64,000 nt of DNA from Dactylosporangium sucinum (GTDB taxonomy: Bacteria > Actinomycetota > Actinomycetes > Mycobacteriales > Micromonosporaceae). Below the pieces are notes generated by a model. That model ran no database searches and was not told the DNA's origin. It saw only the letters and a program-made list of their open reading frames with translations. Numbering within the stretch: the stretch's first letter is position 1; every line of letters begins with the position of its first letter. Positions 26,574-37,187 of the stretch are shown here, piece by piece. The stretch covers positions 97,323 to 161,322 of the forward strand of contig NZ_BMPI01000006.1 in the NCBI RefSeq assembly GCF_014647515.1, in the 5' to 3' direction. The position numbers and the translations under genes are program-made.

Positions 26574-27191
26574 TCACAGTTCGGCGCTGGGGGTCCACCG
26601 GCCACGATGGGTGACGGTCCCGGCCTCCCGCCGGCCACGCCTCAGGGACGGCGACTTCTTGTCCTGGGCGCGGTAGCCGATGGTCATGGCGCCGATCGGC
26701 GTGTAGGCCTCGGGCACGTCGAACGCCGCCCGGTAGCCGGGGATCTGCGCCGGCGGGATGCCGAAGAAGCACGCGCCCAGCCCCTCGTCGACGGCGCCCA
26801 GGAGCACCAGCAGGCTGGCCATGCCGGTGTCGATGTGCCAGTAGGGCACCGGCCACCGGGCCTCGTCCTTGTCGGTCCAGCCCTTGTCGGGCTCGGCGTA
26901 GCGGTCCAGGTAGGCGTCGCGGTGGCTGTGCGGCACGACGATCACCGGAGCCCGGCTCATGCCCTCCAGCCAGCCCGACGGCAGGGCGTCCTCCGGCGTG
27001 GTGACCGACCAGAACCGGGCGACGTCCTCGGCCGAGGACAGCACCAGGAACTCCCAGCCCTGCGAGAAGCCGGCCGACGGGGCGTGCACGGCATAGCCGA
27101 GCAGCTTGTCGACCAGCTCCGCGGGCACCGGGCGATCGGGGTCGTAGTTGCGCACCATCCGCCGCCGGCGGATCACATCCGAAAGTTCCAC
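26574..27191 (-). CDS. Nitroreductase family flavoprotein
   Basis: A 205-aa FMN protein. The N-terminal RRRRMVRNYDPDRPVP (about 8-23) and HAPSAGFSQGWEFLVL (about 36-51) are the FMN-contact motifs; LGACFFGIPPAQIPGY is the typical central helix. It would reduce nitro-aromatics, quinones or similar with NAD(P)H. The substrate is unknown. The start is a GTG. The next gene upstream is separated by about 90 bp that contain a direct repeat. Confidence 0.82.
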   Translation of the reverse strand: MELSDVIRRRRMVRNYDPDRPVPAELVDKLLGYAVHAPSAGFSQGWEFLVLSSAEDVARFWSVTTPEDALPSGWLEGMSRAPVIVVPHSHRDAYLDRYAEPDKGWTDKDEARWPVPYWHIDTGMASLLVLLGAVDEGLGACFFGIPPAQIPGYRAAFDVPEAYTPIGAMTIGYRAQDKKSPSLRRGRREAGTVTHRGRWTPSAEL

Positions 27192-27204
27192 GGGTTGAGA
27201 CTAA

Positions 27205-27263
27205 ACCGGGTCCAGAGCCGGCAGGTCCCGGCCAAACTCAGTTGGACCGGGTCCAGAGCCGGC
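27205..27263. repeat. 18-bp direct repeat (ACCGGGTCCAGAGCCGGC) in a short gap
   Basis: Copies at 27205-27222 and 27246-27263, 41 bp apart. The second lies within the small palindrome TGGACCGGGTCCA. It occupies the gap upstream of the nitroreductase gene. It could be an operator pair or debris of a duplicated element. Confidence 0.5.
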
Positions 27264-27282
27264 CGGCCCCGACCGGATGAAG

Positions 27283-28215
27283 CTAGATCGTGCGGATCCC
27301 CCACGTGCCCTGCCAGGAGCTGCCCGGCTCCAGGACCAGCACGTCGCGGCCGGAGCGGAAAGCGTCGGGCGGGCAGGTCATCGGCTCGATCGCCAGCGCC
27401 TTGCGGAAGCGGTCGGCCGGGAGGGTGTCCGAGGAGTAGACCTGCCACCAGGTGAAGGAGGCGTCGGCCCAGACGGCCACGCCCCGCCCGTCGGGCGCGG
27501 TGACCTCGACCCGGGTGCCCCCGTCGGCGTCGGCGTCCACGTCGCCGAAGGCGGTGTCCAGCACGGTCCCGCCGAGCCGCCGCCCCTCCGTGAAGTCGTA
27601 CTCGGTGCCGGCGACCGGCGCCCCGCCGATCGGCAGGAGGCGCGCGTCGACCAGCACCCGGCTGCGCGCCGGCACCCGCAGGTGCAGGTCGTCGACCGGC
27701 ACGCCGGGAATCACCACGTACGGGTGGGTGGCCAGGCCGAACGGGGCCGCCGTCTCACCCGCGTTCGTCACCTGGTGGGTGGCGCGCAGGCCGCCGTCGC
27801 CGACCGACCACGTCGTGCGCAGCTGGAGCGGCCAGGGGTACCCCGGCGTCGGCACGAGGTCGTGCTCGAGCGTCACGCTGTCGGGGGTCGCGTCGGCGAG
27901 CCGCCACCGGGCCCAGTTGACCAGCCCGTGGATCGCGTTGTGCCGCTCCGGCTCGGTCAGCGGGAGCTGGTAGGACTCGCCGGCGAACGCGTACTGACCG
28001 TCGCGGATCCGGTTGGGCCAGGGCGCCAGCACGTGCCCGGCGGAGCCGACCGCCCGCTCGTGCTCGGCGTAGCCGGCCACGACGTCACGGCCGTCGACGG
28101 TGTAGCTGCGAACGCCACCCCCCACCTCGACGATGACTGCTTCGTGGCCGCCCGAGGCGATCGTCCACTGTGTACCGGATGGGGCGAGCGAGCGCTGCGC
28201 AGCGGCGGTGTCCAT
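27283..28215 (-). CDS. Aldose 1-epimerase family protein
   Basis: A 310-aa galactose mutarotase-like protein: LAPWPNRIRDGQYAF, the catalytic histidine segment RHNAIHGLVNWARW, a second histidine FGLATHPYVVIPG and the C-terminal acid region LAIEPMTCPPDAF. It interconverts alpha and beta anomers of aldoses in the cytoplasm. The ATG at 28215 gives the normal length; a longer frame to 28314 has no family similarity. An exporter gene ends 17 bp upstream, so the two may be cotranscribed. Confidence 0.88.
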   Translation of the reverse strand: MDTAAAQRSLAPSGTQWTIASGGHEAVIVEVGGGVRSYTVDGRDVVAGYAEHERAVGSAGHVLAPWPNRIRDGQYAFAGESYQLPLTEPERHNAIHGLVNWARWRLADATPDSVTLEHDLVPTPGYPWPLQLRTTWSVGDGGLRATHQVTNAGETAAPFGLATHPYVVIPGVPVDDLHLRVPARSRVLVDARLLPIGGAPVAGTEYDFTEGRRLGGTVLDTAFGDVDADADGGTRVEVTAPDGRGVAVWADASFTWWQVYSSDTLPADRFRKALAIEPMTCPPDAFRSGRDVLVLEPGSSWQGTWGIRTI

Positions 28216-28231
28216 GGGCGCGACAATATCG

Positions 28232-29485
28232 TCAGTCGGACCGGTCGGTGTAGCGAAGGAGCACCGGGAAGCACAGTCCGAGGGCGACCGCGACCACGGC
28301 CGCGGCGATGCCACCGCTGACCCAGGAGAACGTCACCCCCGTCGCGTCGGCCACCGAACCAGCCCGAAGGTCACCCAGACGTGGACCTCCGGCCACCACG
28401 GCGAAGAAGACGCCCTGCAGCCGGCCCCGCATCTCGTCGGGCGCGCTGAGGAGGACGGTCTGGCGGTACACCCCGCTGATCATGTCCGCGGCACCCGCGA
28501 GCGCCATGAAAGCTACACACGCCCACAGCCACGGCACCGCCCCGGCGGCCGCCACGGCGAGACCCCAGCCGACCACGGCGAGGACGAGGGCGATCCCCCG
28601 GCGGTGGACCCGCCCGATCCAGCCCGACGTCAGCCCGGCGAGCGCGGCGCCGATGGCGATCGAGGCGTACAGCCAGCCCAGCGAGCTCGCCCCGAAGCGC
28701 TGGTCGGCCACGGCCGGGAACAGCGCCTTCGGCATGGCCAGCACCATGGCGCCGATGTCGATCGCGAACGTCAGCAGGATCAGCTTGTGGCCGGCGAGGA
28801 ACCGCAGGCCGTCGCGCACGTCCCGCAGGCCGCCCGTCGCCTTGGTGCCACCCGGCGGTACCGCCGGCAGCCGCAACGCCGCCCAGAGCGCGACGGTGAA
28901 GAGGACGGCGTCGATCGCGTACGCGGCGGAGAAGTCGACGGCGGCGATCGCCAGGCCGGCGCCGACCGGTCCGCCGATGGCGGCGATGTTCGACACCGTG
29001 AAGCTCAGCGTCTGGGCCGCCGCCACCTCCTCGTTGTCGATCAGCGCCGGGATGATCGCCTGCCGGACCGGGCTGTTCACGCCGAACGCGGCCGACTGGG
29101 CGGCGATGAGCGCCAGCATCAGCCAGGCGTTGTCCAGGTGCAGCAGCGACTGGGCGAGCAGCCCGAGCGTGGTCAGCCACATGAGCAGCGAGCCGACGAG
29201 CAGCACCTTGCGCCGGTCGAACGCGTCGGCGATCGCGCCGCCCCACAGCGAGAACAGGATGAGCGGGATCAGGCCGACGAAGCTCGCGATGCCGACCCAC
29301 AGCGCCGACTTCGTGATCGCGTAGACCTCGACCGGGACGGCGACGGCGGTGAACTGCACGCCGAAGAAGGAGATGGCGTTGCCGAGGAAGAGCCGGCGGT
29401 ACGCGACGTGGCGCAGCGGGCGGACGTCGATGGCGTGGCGACGGATCCAGCTCTCCTCGCGCTTCTCCTCATCCGCGAGGGTCAC
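28232..29485 (-). CDS. MFS exporter (MFS_3/EntS-like)
   Basis: A 417-aa, 12-helix transporter. NAISFFGVQFTAVAVPVEVYAIT, LWGGAIADAFDRRKVLL and FGVNSPVRQAIIPALID are typical of the MFS_3 group that includes siderophore exporters. Substrate unknown. The GTG at 29485 is the most plausible start; the upstream frame runs through copies of the stop-codon element. It is downstream of pdxH on the same strand. Confidence 0.8.
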   Translation of the reverse strand: MTLADEEKREESWIRRHAIDVRPLRHVAYRRLFLGNAISFFGVQFTAVAVPVEVYAITKSALWVGIASFVGLIPLILFSLWGGAIADAFDRRKVLLVGSLLMWLTTLGLLAQSLLHLDNAWLMLALIAAQSAAFGVNSPVRQAIIPALIDNEEVAAAQTLSFTVSNIAAIGGPVGAGLAIAAVDFSAAYAIDAVLFTVALWAALRLPAVPPGGTKATGGLRDVRDGLRFLAGHKLILLTFAIDIGAMVLAMPKALFPAVADQRFGASSLGWLYASIAIGAALAGLTSGWIGRVHRRGIALVLAVVGWGLAVAAAGAVPWLWACVAFMALAGAADMISGVYRQTVLLSAPDEMRGRLQGVFFAVVAGGPRLGDLRAGSVADATGVTFSWVSGGIAAAVVAVALGLCFPVLLRYTDRSD

Positions 29486-29532
29486 GCGTCGTCCACTTCG
29501 CTCCGGCCGCGCTCCCACCGGACCAAGCCCAC

Positions 29533-29601
29533 GGTGACCGGCCTCCTCCATTTCGCTCCTGAACCGGTCACGCGACCTCCGCTTCGCTCCGGACCGGTCA
29601 C
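29533..29601 (-). repeat. Stop-codon element, copy 2 (tandem pair)
   Basis: Read on the minus strand, 29601-29576 repeats the same 26 bases as 4244-4269, with the pdxH TGA as bases 2-4. A second, degenerate unit follows (29570-29533: TGACCGGTTCAGGAGCGAAATGGAGG, ending CCGGTCAC). A third trace, CCGGAGCGAAGTGG, lies before the MFS gene start. Described fully in the findings. Confidence 0.7.
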
Positions 29602-30239
29602 GGCGCCAGCCTCTCGACGCCCTCCGGGGTGAAGCGGAGGCGGTCGTGCAGGCGGCTCGGGCGGCCCTGCCAGAACTCCACCGTCTCTGGCGTCACCCGG
29701 TAGCCGCCCCAGTTCGGCGGCGGCTCGATCTCGCCGTCGCCGAACCGCTCGGCGGCCTCGGCGTAGTGACGCTCCAGCTCGTCACGCGACGCGATGACGC
29801 TCGACTGCGGGCTCGCCCACGCGCCGAGCTGCGCGGCCCGCGGGCGGACGGCGAAGTACTCGGCCGTCTCCTCGCGCGCGACCCGGACCACGCTCCCCTC
29901 GACGACGACCTGGCGGTGGATGGCGTACCACGGGAAGACGAGCGAGGCGCGCGGGTTGCCCGCGAGGTCGCGGCCCTTCCGCGAGTCGTAGTTCGTGAAG
30001 AACGTGAAACCGCGCTGGTCGTACCCCTTGAGCAGGACCGTGCGCGCGGACGGCCGCCCGTCGGCGGACGCGGTGGCCAGCAGCATCGCGTTGGGCTCCG
30101 CAACGTCGGACTCGACGGCGTCGGCGAACCAGGTGGCGAACTGGGTCAGCCAGTCCTCGGCGAGGTTCGCTTCCGTGAGCTCACCCGCGTACTCGGTCCG
30201 CATGCGCGACAAATCTTGCGGCGGTGTGCTGGGTTTCAC
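29598..30239 (-). CDS. pdxH: Pyridoxamine 5'-phosphate oxidase
   Basis: A 213-aa FMN enzyme that oxidises pyridoxine or pyridoxamine 5'-phosphate to pyridoxal 5'-phosphate. Marks are AMLLATASADGRPSARTVLLKGYDQRGFTFFTNYDSRKGRDL (FMN and phosphate contacts) and the C-terminal PxNWGGYRVTPETVEFWQGRPSRLHDR signature, present as PPPNWGG onward. The GTG at 30239 has GGAAGGA 7 nt upstream. It diverges from citA across 165 bp that hold a 24-bp palindrome. Confidence 0.95.
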   Translation of the reverse strand: MKPSTPPQDLSRMRTEYAGELTEANLAEDWLTQFATWFADAVESDVAEPNAMLLATASADGRPSARTVLLKGYDQRGFTFFTNYDSRKGRDLAGNPRASLVFPWYAIHRQVVVEGSVVRVAREETAEYFAVRPRAAQLGAWASPQSSVIASRDELERHYAEAAERFGDGEIEPPPNWGGYRVTPETVEFWQGRPSRLHDRLRFTPEGVERLAP

Positions 30240-30275
30240 GCCCACATCCTTCCTCCGCCGTCCGGAAATGCGTGA

Positions 30276-30299
30276 AGATGTGTCACGTATGACACATCT
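30276..30299. promoter_or_regulatory. 24-bp palindromic operator between pdxH and citA
   Basis: AGATGTGTCA (30276-30285) and TGACACATCT (30290-30299) are perfect complements around CGTA. It lies 36 bp from the pdxH start and 105 bp from the citA start, so a dimeric regulator could control either or both. The outer TGTG/CACA resembles CRP-family sites, but the half-sites are two bases too far apart. Confidence 0.7.
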
Positions 30300-30404
30300 G
30301 AGCCTCCGTTCAGTCGGCAACCCCCGCCGAATGGGGCGAAGATGGCAGGGAGAACACCGGCGGGTAACAAACTGTCCGACACCCCGTAACAGCAGGAGTG
30401 CGAG

Positions 30405-32775
<2,371 letters not shown>

Positions 32776-32822
32776 TCTGCTCCGTTTCCGGTTTCTGTCG
32801 GCGCGGCGTGGGTCGTTCCAGC

Positions 32823-32828
32823 TAGGGT
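32823..32828 (+). promoter_or_regulatory. Likely -10 box (TAGGGT) of the sepH promoter
   Basis: TAGGGT fits the actinobacterial TANNNT -10 pattern. A transcript from about 32835 would give sepH a leader of about 60 nt with a good ribosome site. A GTG 9 nt after the box begins a frame in phase with sepH but without family similarity. Confidence 0.5.
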
Positions 32829-32893
32829 TGCCGTACTGTGACCGGAAGGCGCCGGCCGAATGGCGCCTGCAGCGGGTGGGACGGAGGCACGCG

Positions 32894-34003
32894 ATGCGGC
32901 CTGTGCGATTCGTCGCCCTCTCGGAGGACGGCCAGGCGTTCGTCCTTGCCGACGAGGTTGGGCGGCTGCTTGCGCTGCCCATCGACGAGCGCGTCCACAG
33001 CGCCCTCCGCCCCGATCACAGCCACCCGACGAGCACGATCGAGACGGGCTCCTCGCAGCTCGCGCCGCGCGATATCCAGGCCCGCATCCGCTCCGGCGAG
33101 TCGGCCGAGGAGGTCGCGCGGGTCGCGGGCGTGCCGGTCGACCGGGTCCTGCGCTACGCGGGCCCGGTCCTCCAGGAGCGGGCGATGCTGGCCCAGCACG
33201 CCCGGCGCACCCGCCTGAAGACGTCCGAGAAGGGCGCCTCCCTGGCCGAGGTCGTCGACTCCCGGCTCGGCCAGCACGGCATCGACACCGAGAAGATCTC
33301 CTGGGACGCCTACCGCCGCGAGGACGGCACCTGGCGCATCACCGCGACCTGGCCGAGCGGCAAGGCGACGGCCCAGGCGGTGTGGGAGCTCGACAAGGCC
33401 CGCCAGCTGGTCGCGCCGCACGACGACATGGCGCAGTATCTCTGCACCGAGCGCGCCCCGCACATCCTCGGCCAGGAGCCCCCGGCCCCCGAGCGCCACC
33501 TGCCCAGCCGCGGCGAGTCCTCCCGCGGCGACCTCGGCCTGCGCCCCGACGCGGTGCGCACCGGTGGCCACGAGCCGATGCGCCCGGCGACGCCCGAGCG
33601 CCGCCCGGGCGGCCGCGGGCTGGGCACCGACCCGATCCGCGCGGGCCGCGACGCCCTGCTGGCGTCGCTGGACCGCCCGCTGGGCTCCGAGCGCGAGCGC
33701 GAGCGCCGCTCCGCCGCCGACGAACAGCCGGTCGTGACCCCGCCCCCGGTCGCCCAGGGCGAGACGCGGGCGCGCGGCGCGGCGGCCCTGATCGGCCGCT
33801 CCCCGTTCGACGACGACGGCGACCAGTCGAAGGAGATCCCAGCCGTCCCGTCCCTGGCCGTCCTCCGCCCCCGCCGCAACACGACGTCGGCCGCGGGCCC
33901 GGTCGACCAGCCGTCGGCCACGAGCGAGAAGCCGCGCAAGCGCCTGCCGAGCTGGGACGACGTCCTCTTCGGCGGCGCCCCGGCCGCCCGCGAGACCAGC
34001 TGA
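32894..34003 (+). CDS. sepH: SepH septation protein, FtsZ regulator
   Basis: A 369-aa protein. The DUF3071/SepH domain fills the first 165 residues: RPVRFVALSEDGQAFVLADE, LPIDERVHSAL, the helix-turn-helix-like LAPRDIQARIRSGESAEEVARVAGVPVDRVLRYAGPVLQERA and ISWDAYRREDGTWRITATW. The rest is a disordered Arg/Pro-rich tail ending KRLPSWDDVLFG, a conserved C-terminal peptide. In Streptomyces and mycobacteria SepH binds FtsZ and stimulates its assembly during division. GGAGG lies at 32883-32887. A frame extending upstream is not used. Confidence 0.93.
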   Translation: MRPVRFVALSEDGQAFVLADEVGRLLALPIDERVHSALRPDHSHPTSTIETGSSQLAPRDIQARIRSGESAEEVARVAGVPVDRVLRYAGPVLQERAMLAQHARRTRLKTSEKGASLAEVVDSRLGQHGIDTEKISWDAYRREDGTWRITATWPSGKATAQAVWELDKARQLVAPHDDMAQYLCTERAPHILGQEPPAPERHLPSRGESSRGDLGLRPDAVRTGGHEPMRPATPERRPGGRGLGTDPIRAGRDALLASLDRPLGSERERERRSAADEQPVVTPPPVAQGETRARGAAALIGRSPFDDDGDQSKEIPAVPSLAVLRPRRNTTSAAGPVDQPSATSEKPRKRLPSWDDVLFGGAPAARETS

Positions 34004-34012
34004 CCCTCCACC

Positions 34013-34300
34013 GCCGCGGCCCGCTCCGCCGCGCCCCGCTCCGCCACGCCCCGCTCCGCCACCGCGGCCCGCTCGGCCGCAGCCCCGCTCGGCCACAGCC
34101 CGCTCCGCCGCGCCCCGCTGCCGCCCTGCTCCGCCGCAGCCCCGCTCGGCCACAGCCCGCTCCGCCACGCCCCGCTCCGCCACGCCCCGCTCCGCCACGC
34201 CCCGCTCCGCCACCGCGGCCCGCTCGGCCGCAGCCCCGCACCGCCGCTCCGCCACCGGTCCCGCTCCGCCACCGCGCGGCCCCGCTCCGCTCCGCCGTGG
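34013..34300. repeat. Degenerate GC-rich tandem tract (about 13-15-bp units, CGCCCCGCTCCGCCA type)
   Basis: About twenty imperfect units of CGCCCCGCTCCGCCA or CAGCCCCGCTCGGCC run from the sepH stop to the family B repeat. Units differ in length, so this is no CRISPR array. No gene is supported in the 518-bp gap 34004-34521. Confidence 0.75.
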
Positions 34301-34321
34301 CCCCAACTCCCGGGTCATACG

Positions 34322-34385
34322 TAGACGTTGGTCGATCTACCCTCGCGATCCGAGATCAACATGAGGGTAGATCGACCAACGTCTA
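34322..34385. repeat. Family B inverted repeat, perfect 23-bp arms
   Basis: Positions 34322-34344 and 34363-34385 are exact complements (left arm starts TAGACGTTGGTCGATCTACC) around an 18-nt loop containing two GATC. The degenerate relative is at 418-458. Confidence 0.8.
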
Positions 34386-34424
34386 GGTTTGAGCCTGCCC
34401 CCACCGCCGAGCACGCGGCCCCCG

Positions 34425-34490
34425 CTCATGATCCAGGGAGACTTCTGGCTGTCCCAGCAACCAGAAATTCGCCCTCGATCTTGGGAGCAA
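34425..34490. repeat. Family A element, decayed copy 2
   Basis: CATGATCCAGGGAGACTTCTGG then CTGTCCCAGCAACCAGAAATTC matches the left half and centre of the family A palindrome, while the right arm (CTCGATCTTGGGAG) has lost much of its pairing. It ends about 30 bp before the aldo/keto reductase start. Confidence 0.6.
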
Positions 34491-34521
34491 ACAGCCCCGG
34501 CGCGTGGATAGGTTGGGGTCC

Positions 34522-35508
34522 ATGGAGTACACGAACCTTGGGCGGACCGGGTTGTCGGTCAGCCGGCTGTGCCTGGGCACCATGAACTTCGGGCCGAAGA
34601 CGACCGAGCCCGACAGCTTCGCGATCATGGACCGCGCGATCGAGCACGGCATCAACTTCTTCGACACCGCCAACGTCTACGGGTGGAAGCTCGGCGAAGG
34701 CATCACCGAGAACATCATCGGCCGCTGGATCGCCCAGGGCGGCGGCCGGCGCGAGAAGATCGTCCTGGCCACCAAGGTCTACGGCAAGATGCAGGACTGG
34801 CCCAACGGCCAGGGCCTCTCCGCCCGCCACATCATCGCCGAGGCCAACGCCTCACTGCGCCGCCTCCAGACGGATTACATCGATCTGTACCAGATGCACC
34901 ACATTTCCCGCAGTACTCCTTGGGAAGAAATCTGGCAGGCGATGGAGGTCCTCGTCGCGCAGGGAAAGGTGTTGTACATCGGGAGCTCCAACTTCGCCGG
35001 ATGGCACATCGCCGCCGCGCAGGAGTCGGCGCGCCGCCGCAACTTCCTCGGGCTCGTCGCCGAGCAGTGCATCTACAACCTCATGGCGCGCACGGTCGAG
35101 CTGGAGGTGCTGCCGGCGGCCCGGCAGTACGGCCTGGGGATCATCCCCTGGTCGCCGCTGCACGGCGGCCTGCTCAGCGGCGCTTTGGCCAAGCTCGCCG
35201 CGGGCGCGGCCGGCCGCTCCGGCGAGGGCCGCTCGGCCAGCGATCTGGAGAAGCACCGGGCGTCCATCGAGGCGTTCGAGAAGCTGGCCGCGGAGCTCGG
35301 CGCCGACCCGGCCAACGTCGCGCTGGCCTGGCTGCTCGCGCAGGAGGGCGTGACGGCGCCGATCATCGGCCCGCGCACCCTGGAGCAGCTCGACGGCGCG
35401 CTGGGCGCGCTCGACCTGAAGCTCGAGGACGAGACCCTGACCCGCCTCGACGAGCTGTTCCCGCCGGTCGGCAACGGCGGCCCCGGCCCCGAGGCGTGGG
35501 CCTGGTAG
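34522..35508 (+). CDS. Aldo/keto reductase
   Basis: A 328-aa NADPH-dependent reductase. The catalytic tetrad is visible as FFDTANVYG (Asp and Tyr), VLATKVYG (Lys) and LYQMHHIS (His); the NADP site is near APIIGPRTLEQLDGALGAL. The group is close to YghZ/Kv-beta-like reductases; substrate unknown. The -10-like TAGGTT (34510-34515) ends about 6 bases before the ATG and no ribosome site is present, so the mRNA is probably leaderless. Confidence 0.92.
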   Translation: MEYTNLGRTGLSVSRLCLGTMNFGPKTTEPDSFAIMDRAIEHGINFFDTANVYGWKLGEGITENIIGRWIAQGGGRREKIVLATKVYGKMQDWPNGQGLSARHIIAEANASLRRLQTDYIDLYQMHHISRSTPWEEIWQAMEVLVAQGKVLYIGSSNFAGWHIAAAQESARRRNFLGLVAEQCIYNLMARTVELEVLPAARQYGLGIIPWSPLHGGLLSGALAKLAAGAAGRSGEGRSASDLEKHRASIEAFEKLAAELGADPANVALAWLLAQEGVTAPIIGPRTLEQLDGALGALDLKLEDETLTRLDELFPPVGNGGPGPEAWAW

Positions 35509-35514
35509 GTCGCC

Positions 35515-36159
35515 TCAGGCGGTGGCGCCGGGCGGCCCGCTCAGCGCCACCGTCGCCAGCGGCTCGTACGCCGGGTTCGGCCCCAGGAAGCTCCGCACGA
35601 GTCGCAGCTCGTCGACCGGCCACAACGGGCTCTCGTACTCGTCCAGCGCCGCCAGGTCCGCCGCCAGCTCGCCGGCGCTCAGCCGGTCTCCTGGCCGCGC
35701 GATCGTGACGTGCGGCTGCAGCGGCTTGCGGTCGAACGGCAGCCGCCGACGCCGCAACGACCGGCGTACCTCGTGCCCGAGCGCGGCCAGCCGAGATCCA
35801 CCGCCCTCGGCGAGCCGGCCCCGCCGCCCGACCCCGCCGGCTTCCTGGCCGACCCCGCCGGCTTCCTCGCGGACCTTTGCCAGCAGCGTGGTGAACCGCC
35901 CACGCCCGAACCGGCCGCCGCCCGCGATCCGCACCGTCGGCGGCTCGGCCGACAGCCCGTGCAGCAGCTCGACCGCCAGGTCGGCCTGCTCGTCCGGCAC
36001 GTCGCCGAGGAACGCGATCGTGATGTGCCATCGCTCGGGCGTGGCGAGGCGGGTGGACCGCCCGGGCGGCATCGGCCGGGCCACCGCCAGGCGGCTCACC
36101 ATCGCGCCGAAGTGGGCGCGGACGTCCTCCGGCGGGTACGCCGCGATGAACAGTCTCAA
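35515..36159 (-). CDS. thpR: RNA 2',3'-cyclic phosphodiesterase (ThpR/LigT)
   Basis: A 214-aa 2H-phosphoesterase. The two HxTx motifs are HITI (45-48) and HVTI (150-153), placed as in the family. It opens RNA 2',3'-cyclic phosphates. Residues 99-112 hold a small in-frame duplication (EAGGVG twice), which lengthens a loop. The start is a TTG overlapping the preceding gene's TGA as TTGA, so translation is coupled. It converges with the aldo/keto reductase gene 6 bp away. Confidence 0.88.
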   Translation of the reverse strand: MRLFIAAYPPEDVRAHFGAMVSRLAVARPMPPGRSTRLATPERWHITIAFLGDVPDEQADLAVELLHGLSAEPPTVRIAGGGRFGRGRFTTLLAKVREEAGGVGQEAGGVGRRGRLAEGGGSRLAALGHEVRRSLRRRRLPFDRKPLQPHVTIARPGDRLSAGELAADLAALDEYESPLWPVDELRLVRSFLGPNPAYEPLATVALSGPPGATA

Positions 36160-36680
36160 CGCTGCTGGGCCCCCGCGTCGCGCAGGACCAGCCCGGCCCG
36201 CTGCAGCTCGCCCTCCAGGCGCAGCCGCTCGAGCTCCAGGTCGACGCCGTGCAGCTCGTCGAGGTGCTCCTCGACCGCGAGTTGCCGGCAGGCGGTCCGC
36301 AACCCCTCGTCGTACGCGCGCTGGACCGCGTTGAACCACACCGGCGACCGCAGGGCGATCCCGCCGCGCAGCCGGTTGAGCCGGCGGAGGTCCCCGGCGA
36401 CCTGCTCGATCGGCGGGCACGACGGCATGGGCCGCTCGCCTGCGGTGAACTCCTCGACGCCCCGGCCGAGCCGGCTCAGCTGCCAGCGCCGCCCGAGGCG
36501 GGTCTCGGTCCACCGGCCGCCGAGCGTCGAGCGCTGCTTGCGGCGCAGCCGCCGCCGGATGAACCGCCAGGTCCGTTCGAGGATTTCGTCGGCCGAGATG
36601 AGCAGCAGGCAGACCAGACACGGCGCCACGGCGATGAGCCCAATGGCGCCGGCCACGAGCAGGCCGTGCAACACGCCCAC
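36156..36680 (-). CDS. Conserved actinobacterial membrane protein, unknown function
   Basis: A 174-aa protein with one or two N-terminal membrane segments (GLLVAGAIGLIAVAPCLVCLLLISADEI), a very basic stretch (RRRLRRKQRS) and a hydrophilic helical remainder containing SCPPIEQVAGDLRRLNRLRGG and PVWFNAVQRAYDEGL. Related proteins occur throughout actinobacteria with no known role. It is translationally coupled to thpR, which may hint at RNA metabolism at the membrane. Confidence 0.7.
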   Translation of the reverse strand: MGVLHGLLVAGAIGLIAVAPCLVCLLLISADEILERTWRFIRRRLRRKQRSTLGGRWTETRLGRRWQLSRLGRGVEEFTAGERPMPSCPPIEQVAGDLRRLNRLRGGIALRSPVWFNAVQRAYDEGLRTACRQLAVEEHLDELHGVDLELERLRLEGELQRAGLVLRDAGAQQR

Positions 36681-36767
36681 GCTTCGAGGCTAAGCCCGCA
36701 CGCGCAACGATCGCCACCAATTTGCCAAATCTCGGCCGCCTCGCGGGGTGGACTTTGACCGAAGGGG

Positions 36768-36799
36768 TTGACACCGGACGGCCGCGAGGAGCATATTCA
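36768..36799 (+). promoter_or_regulatory. Promoter of the arsR-SRPBCC operon
   Basis: TTGACA at 36768-36773 is a perfect -35. CATATT at 36792-36797 (18-bp spacing) is the best -10. The palindromic operator follows directly. Confidence 0.55.
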
Positions 36800-36807
36800 A
36801 CCCGGCA

Positions 36808-36828
36808 GTTAATTAACCGAGTGGTTGA
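36808..36828. promoter_or_regulatory. Probable ArsR-family operator (GTTAATTAAC and AACCGAGTGGTT)
   Basis: GTTAATTAAC (36808-36817) is a perfect 10-bp palindrome and overlaps AACC-GAGT-GGTT (36815-36826). Both lie between the promoter and the regulator's start codon, where ArsR repressors normally bind to control their own operon. Confidence 0.6.
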
Positions 36829-36842
36829 GGAAGGCGACGACG

Positions 36843-37187
36843 GTGGACCGGCTGAGTGAGGTGTTCGGCGCGCTCGCCGATCCGACGCGGCGGGCGATCC
36901 TGGCCCGGCTGGCGGAGGGTGAGGCGACGGTCAACCAGCTCGCCGAGCCGTTCCCGGTCAGCCTCCAGGCCATCTCCAAGCACCTGAAGGTGCTGGAGCG
37001 GGCCGGCCTGATCACCCGCGGCAAGGAGGCGCAGTGGCGGCCGTGCCGCCTCGACGCCGCGCCGCTGCGCGACGTGGCCGGCTGGGTCGCCACCTACGAG
37101 CGCTTCTGGGAAGAGCGCTACGACCGCCTCGGTGATTACCTGCAACGACTGCAGAAGGAAGCAACCCGACCGGAGGAGCAACCATGA
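36843..37187 (+). CDS. ArsR-family winged-helix repressor
   Basis: A 114-aa regulator: VFGALADPTRRAILARLAEGEATVNQLAEPFPVSLQAISKHLKVLERAGLI is a complete ArsR DNA-binding domain. There are no cysteine metal sites, as usual in the subgroup linked to SRPBCC proteins. The GTG at 36843 is chosen for GAGGAAGG 8 nt upstream. The stop overlaps the next gene (ATGA). It probably represses its own operon through the palindrome just upstream. Confidence 0.9.
   Translation: MDRLSEVFGALADPTRRAILARLAEGEATVNQLAEPFPVSLQAISKHLKVLERAGLITRGKEAQWRPCRLDAAPLRDVAGWVATYERFWEERYDRLGDYLQRLQKEATRPEEQP

Noticed and set aside
34013..34300. Possible CRISPR array
   Set aside because: Units are 12-15 bp, degenerate and without unique spacers; no cas genes are present.
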